Shown here: positions 60,301 through 64,000 of the stretch, piece after piece
Layout: each line of letters opens with the position of its first letter
Numbering within the stretch: the first letter of the stretch is position 1
Assembly: GCF_024713975.1 (NCBI RefSeq)
Contig: NC_091097.1
Span: 9,182,361-9,246,360 of the forward strand
DNA from: Paralichthys olivaceus
Lineage: Eukaryota > Chordata > Actinopteri > Pleuronectiformes > Paralichthyidae
Reading direction: 5' to 3'
DNA length: 64,000 bases
The notes under the pieces: generated by a model
Told to the model about the DNA's origin: nothing
Databases searched by the model: none
What the model saw: only the letters and a program-made list of their open reading frames with translations
Made by a program: the position numbers and the translations under genes

Positions 60301-62840
60301 ACGTCAGCCGATTCACTCCATCACAAGTCTCGCCGTTCCCATAGAAACCGACAGCAATGCCAGCGCTGAGGGGAGACAAAAGGAAGGGAGGGGAGACAGG
60401 GTGGTGAGGAGGAGGGATTAGCTAAAAAGGACACAGAGCGGAGACAGAGATGAGAGCGAGCGTGGGGGACAGCGAGGCGGCGAGAGAAGCGTGTGAACTC
60501 TCCATTAACCCTGTCGGCTCAGACCCCAGTCAACAGGCTCCATTCAGCTGCAGCAGAAAGACTCCATACAGAACCATGGAAACACAGAGGAATGGACCAG
60601 CTATGCCCCAAACCCCACACTATGGCTGACAAAGGCTGCACTGAGGCAGGAGATCAGCTCCCATTTGCACAGACAGGCCTCAGGTTGCAGGAAAACAGTT
60701 CTGGCGACTGCACAGGAAACAGTTTCAATAGGTATATCAACAGGAAAATTATTTGCACTGTACTATAAAATTTATTTGCTTTCTTTTGTCAATCTTTTAT
60801 CTGTATGTACTGGGGAGGAGTAGCAGCTATTAGCAGTAATATGGCTTGGTGTGTGAAAATAAACTCCCTTTCTGTGCTCTGAGAAACAATTTGAAGACAG
60901 AAGGCTCAGTGACGATATCTCTTCCTGTGGTGCAGCTGTTGGGCTTTTTTGCTACGGTCCAGCTGAAGCCAGAGTGGATTTTATCAAGTGGGACGATGAT
61001 AAGAGAATCATTCTAACAGCGTTCAGCCAGCCATCAGTTGGGTTTCCCCTTCCTGGACGGCTGCTAATCTCTTCCTCTCACACTCTGCAGTGTGAAGAAC
61101 AGGAGCAGTGTCACAACAAAAATAAAAACCAAGCTCCCTGCTGAGAAGTGCACCTGTGGAAACTATACTGCTCATATATGGTAGAAAATAACAACGCAAA
61201 AACAGGAAAGCACTTGCAGATAATATCTTTAAAAGAGGTGCAGAGCTTTGACACCGTCAAAGAACAAAAGCAAAACAGAGAGTTGTCTGATCTCTCCAAC
61301 TTCATTTTACTTGCCTTTACTAGAACACATTTGTGCGTGGGTATGAGCACACACACACACACACACTCTGATACAGAGATTGTAATGCAGTTCTTGTACT
61401 CATCAGGTCCCTGAGCTCTTTGTGCTTCCCTGAATCACCCGTGATGGCTCTCCGGTGGCCCATCAACAGGAGGAGGAAAACAGGAAACAAATGCAGTGTA
61501 CAAGGAGAGAAAGCATGTCCAGATGGTTCAGTTCTCACAATACAGACTTTAAAAAATAAAAATAACAAAATCGTAACAATGAAGCCAATGTATACAGCAC
61601 ATTCCCCCAGTAGTCCTATAACACGTTGTCTTTAAAAACACAGATATTAATAACCTTAGTCTGGATGTTACTTCTACCTTAGATGCTTCAGTTTGTCTAA
61701 ATTTCTGATGAGAAGCTGTTTAACTAACATTTGAGTTGAGATCATGTTTTGTGGTAAAGCTTTGTCTTTTTCCAACTTTTCATGTTGTCTTTTTATGTAA
61801 TAACAAAGAAGGGACTGGACATAATTACAAGCTTATTGTTGTTTGGTTTCTGTGTCTTGTGGATACAGAAAGGCAGGCTGTTGTCAGGCGGGTTCTCTCT
61901 GAATGTGTAGCTTTTTGCAGCTAACGACACAATGTAAACACTCAGCAAAGACTGTCAGTCGTTGGCGGATGCCCTGCCTCTTCCTGTATCTTTGTCTGTG
62001 GGTGTGTGGGTGTGTGGATGCAAGGTAGCAATAAAGTGTGAATGCAAAGTAGCAATCGCAAACAAAGAGAAATGCCACATGCAGAAAATTCTGACAATAT
62101 GCGCCTTTATTACCTTTCTAATTATGTTATATCCTTATTTTATCTTAGAGATGATTTACTCCTGAGATCTGGTTGCCTTCTTCTCTTCTTGACTACTGCA
62201 AGTTCATTCTATCTAGCTCCCCTCTCCTGCCACTCCTCTGTTGAGGCCTAACACTCATCAGCAAATACAGACTCTGAAAACTGCACTATATTGAGGGATG
62301 CTAGTTAGGGGCAGCTGTGACTCAGAAGGTAGAGCAGGTCATCCACTAACCACAAGGTCGGTGGTTAAATCCCTGGCTAATCCACTCTGAGTACAAGATT
62401 GCCGCTGTGTGAGTGACGTGTGATAGAGAAAGTGCTGCACATACTGTAGATGCACTGCATGAATGTGAGAGTGAGTGTGATCGGCACTTTGTAATGCACT
62501 AGACCCTATTTAAATACAGACCATTTACCATATCTGATATTCTTAAATACCTTTTCAATTTCAGGATTAAAAGAATTATGACCCTGTGTTGAATGAACAA
62601 CATGAATAACTGATCTTGAGGATCCCAAAACACTGAGTCCTCACCAGTGTCATCCCACAGTTACACTCACCTGCAGACAAGTGTTGCAATGATAACACAC
62701 CAGGCCGTGCAGCAGCAGTCAGCCTTGGGCTGCTCCACATTTCTGGTTCGCCGGCAGCACAGCCAAATGGAGTAGAAGAGCAGAAACAGGAGGTCCAGGG
62801 CCAGACAGGCGAGCGCCACACCTCCCAATAACAGGATGGA
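48345..62840 (-). CDS. ttyh3: Tweety homologue 3, membrane protein (exons 2-14; exon 1 outside window)
   Basis: Coding exons in transcript order: 62671-62840, 60254-60365, 59876-60096, 59485-59580, 58333-58405, 57714-57789, 55340-55395, 54688-54780, 53400-53492, 52563-52699, 51053-51226, 50650-50725, 48345-48416. All boundaries are GT/AG and the frames join to 482 aa plus TAG. Vertebrate TTYH3 is about 523 aa, so about 40 N-terminal residues are missing off the right edge. Five membrane segments are visible: after SILLLGG, around WCVIIATLVC, GLLLFDILICLLVLFGL, FGVVALVISW, and YLVLFSFITALMF. Extracellular sequons occur in HANRT, LNQT and LNTT. The tail has the hallmark YRVHMPSLYSCGSSYGSE block and a PPSY motif of the PPxY type bound by NEDD4-like ligases. 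Tweety proteins were described as volume- or calcium-regulated anion channels, but their structures show no obvious pore, so function is debated. I cannot say which fish paralogue (a or b) this is. Confidence 0.96.
48417..50649 (-). other. ttyh3 intron 13 (2.2 kb)
   Basis: This intron separates the exon ending in PPPS from the last exon beginning YTSSM. It holds strongly G-rich plus-strand stretches at about 49,670-49,770, C-rich in the pre-mRNA, with several G-runs able to form quadruplexes. No further exon is recognised. Confidence 0.7.
61348..61366. repeat. (CA)n microsatellite in ttyh3 intron
   Basis: About nine CA units within the intron between ttyh3 exons 2 and 3. Confidence 0.85.
62308..62531 (+). 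mobile_element. tRNA-derived SINE, degenerate
   Basis: The head reads as a decayed tRNA: GGGGCAGCTGTGACTCAGAAGG with an A-box-like CTCAGAAGGTAGAGC and a B-box-like GGTGGTTAAATCCC. The body and the tail (AAATACAGACCATTTACCA) match a teleost SINE type I recognise. It lies in the 2.3-kb intron between ttyh3 exons 2 and 3, antisense to that gene. Mutations in the B box suggest it is old and inactive. Confidence 0.75.
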
Positions 62841-64000
62841 CTGATGGGACAGAAGAAGAGCTTGATGGAAAATCCACTGCCAATACCACTTTCACGTCAA
62901 TAACAGTGAGGTTAATGGACTCCCCAAGTTTCCCACAGAGAATCATCACACAATTGGTTTGAAGAACTGAAACACGTTGCCTCACATGCTTAAGATTTGC
63001 ATTCTTTGCTGTGTGAGACTTTGTTAATGTGTGTGCATCTGTTACGGCTGTAGCAGCATCACAAGTTTAAAAAATAAATACATACTGTGCAACAAAGGAA
63101 CTTATTAGAGCTGTCGTACCCTTTATCCTAAATAAAATTGAAGTTATATTATGTGCACAAGTACCCAGGACAAAATATATATATTAGATCAGATTTCATC
63201 ATTCCCTACGATACTAAAAGAAAATTAAAGGCTGCTTTTGATTTTGATGAAGTACAGAAGTGGTACAGAACAGCCTGTTCATTTAAGCAAAATAAATACA
63301 AGGATAATTGTAGACTTCCTCTAGACACAACTGAAAATAACCACAATGAAAGGCTTCTTTTAAGTGAAAGAGGATTACAAAATGCTGGGTGAAAAAATTA
63401 AAGAGGCGAATGCTCCCAGCAAAACAAGACTGGTACAAGTGAGCATTGTCGTCATCACTCAACACAATGGTTAGAATTTCGAAAGCGAGCAGTCGAGAAA
63501 TATACAGTGATAGTTGCACCTCTCAGCCAGCTCTTCCTATGTAGGTCACACAGAGGGCTGTGCTCACTGTAAACTCCTGAGGATTCTGGGTTTCCATCCT
63601 GCCCCCTTTGTTTTGGGAAAAATCCAGTGAGGTTCTAATTGTTTGATTTTCTCAACAAAGTATATGCAATACAATTACTTATTTCAAGATTCAAAACTGG
63701 TATACAGTATTTTATTGTCTGTTTGAACTGGGTGATATTTAGGATGGCAGCTACATCTTGTTTATCTGGTTTGTAAGATTTCTAGGTGGAGTGATGGAGG
63801 CGCCCTGATGCAGTGGCTTGACCACTTTTTCATGCCAGTGTTTGAACTCAACTTTGTCAGTGAACACCTGAAGACAAAAGCATAAAGTCTGGGCAACAAA
63901 ATATTTGTTGAGACTTTTTCCGTGTGCAAATCTTGTTTAGGGTCGACAGAGATGCAGACCACAGACTCATAAGACACAAAAGCCATTGAGTGACTCAGCT
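62841..64000 (-). other. 5' part of ttyh3 intron 1 (incomplete)
   Basis: Upstream of the exon 2 acceptor I looked on the minus strand for the N-terminal exon (short extracellular segment before the first membrane helix). I found no matching frame with a usable donor, so exon 1 and the promoter are inferred to lie to the right of base 64,000. Nothing else is recognised here. Confidence 0.6.

Larger units (their letters stand above)
50726..62670 (-). other. ttyh3 introns between exons 13 and 2
   Basis: Introns: 50726-51052, 51227-52562, 52700-53399, 53493-54687, 54781-55339, 55396-57713, 57790-58332, 58406-59484, 59581-59875, 60097-60253 and 60366-62670. Beyond the splice signals I see a (CA)n run at 61348-61366, a GA run near 58,411-58,425 beside the exon 6 acceptor, and one tRNA-derived SINE in the 60366-62670 intron. 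Open frames in these stretches show no recognisable domains. Confidence 0.75.

Noticed and set aside
63000-64000. Search for ttyh3 exon 1 at the right edge
   Set aside because: No minus-strand frame resembling the short N-terminal exon with a donor site was found, so the exon is inferred to lie outside.

Overview
The window is nuclear DNA of a bony fish, most likely a spiny-rayed (percomorph) teleost. The basis is two intron-containing vertebrate genes with clean GT/AG exon boundaries, three eukaryotic tRNA genes with internal A and B boxes, and many decayed repeats of types I recognise as widespread in teleosts. I cannot name the species.

Layout: (1) 1-29,100 is about 29 kb with no recognisable protein gene. 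It holds three 72-nt tRNA-Cys(GCA) genes at 19.5, 23.0 and 26.4 kb and many old interspersed repeats. (2) 29,889-37,400 is a complete lunatic fringe (lfng) gene on the plus strand: TATA box, short 5' leader with an upstream ORF, eight coding exons (357 aa), and a 1.6-kb 3' UTR with one canonical poly(A) signal. (3) 37,410-46,380 is intergenic: repeats, a 28-base poly-G run and an unexplained 210-codon open frame. (4) 46,385-64,000 is the minus-strand gene for tweety homologue 3 (ttyh3). Coding exons 2-14 (482 aa plus stop) and a probable long 3' UTR are present; exon 1, with the start codon, lies beyond the right edge.

The two protein genes converge tail to tail. They do not act in one pathway: lfng is a Golgi glycosyltransferase that tunes Notch signalling, and ttyh3 is a plasma-membrane tweety protein. 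Their proximity reflects conserved vertebrate linkage (LFNG and TTYH3 are near neighbours on human 7p22). The fish arrangement is tighter and has a different relative orientation.

I found no operon, CRISPR array, phage or evidence for a wholly new system. The points most worth checking are the tRNA-Cys cluster, the lfng upstream ORF and repeat-packed promoter flank, a 21-bp-stem hairpin, a 26-bp palindrome, and a cytosine run in ttyh3 exon 13.
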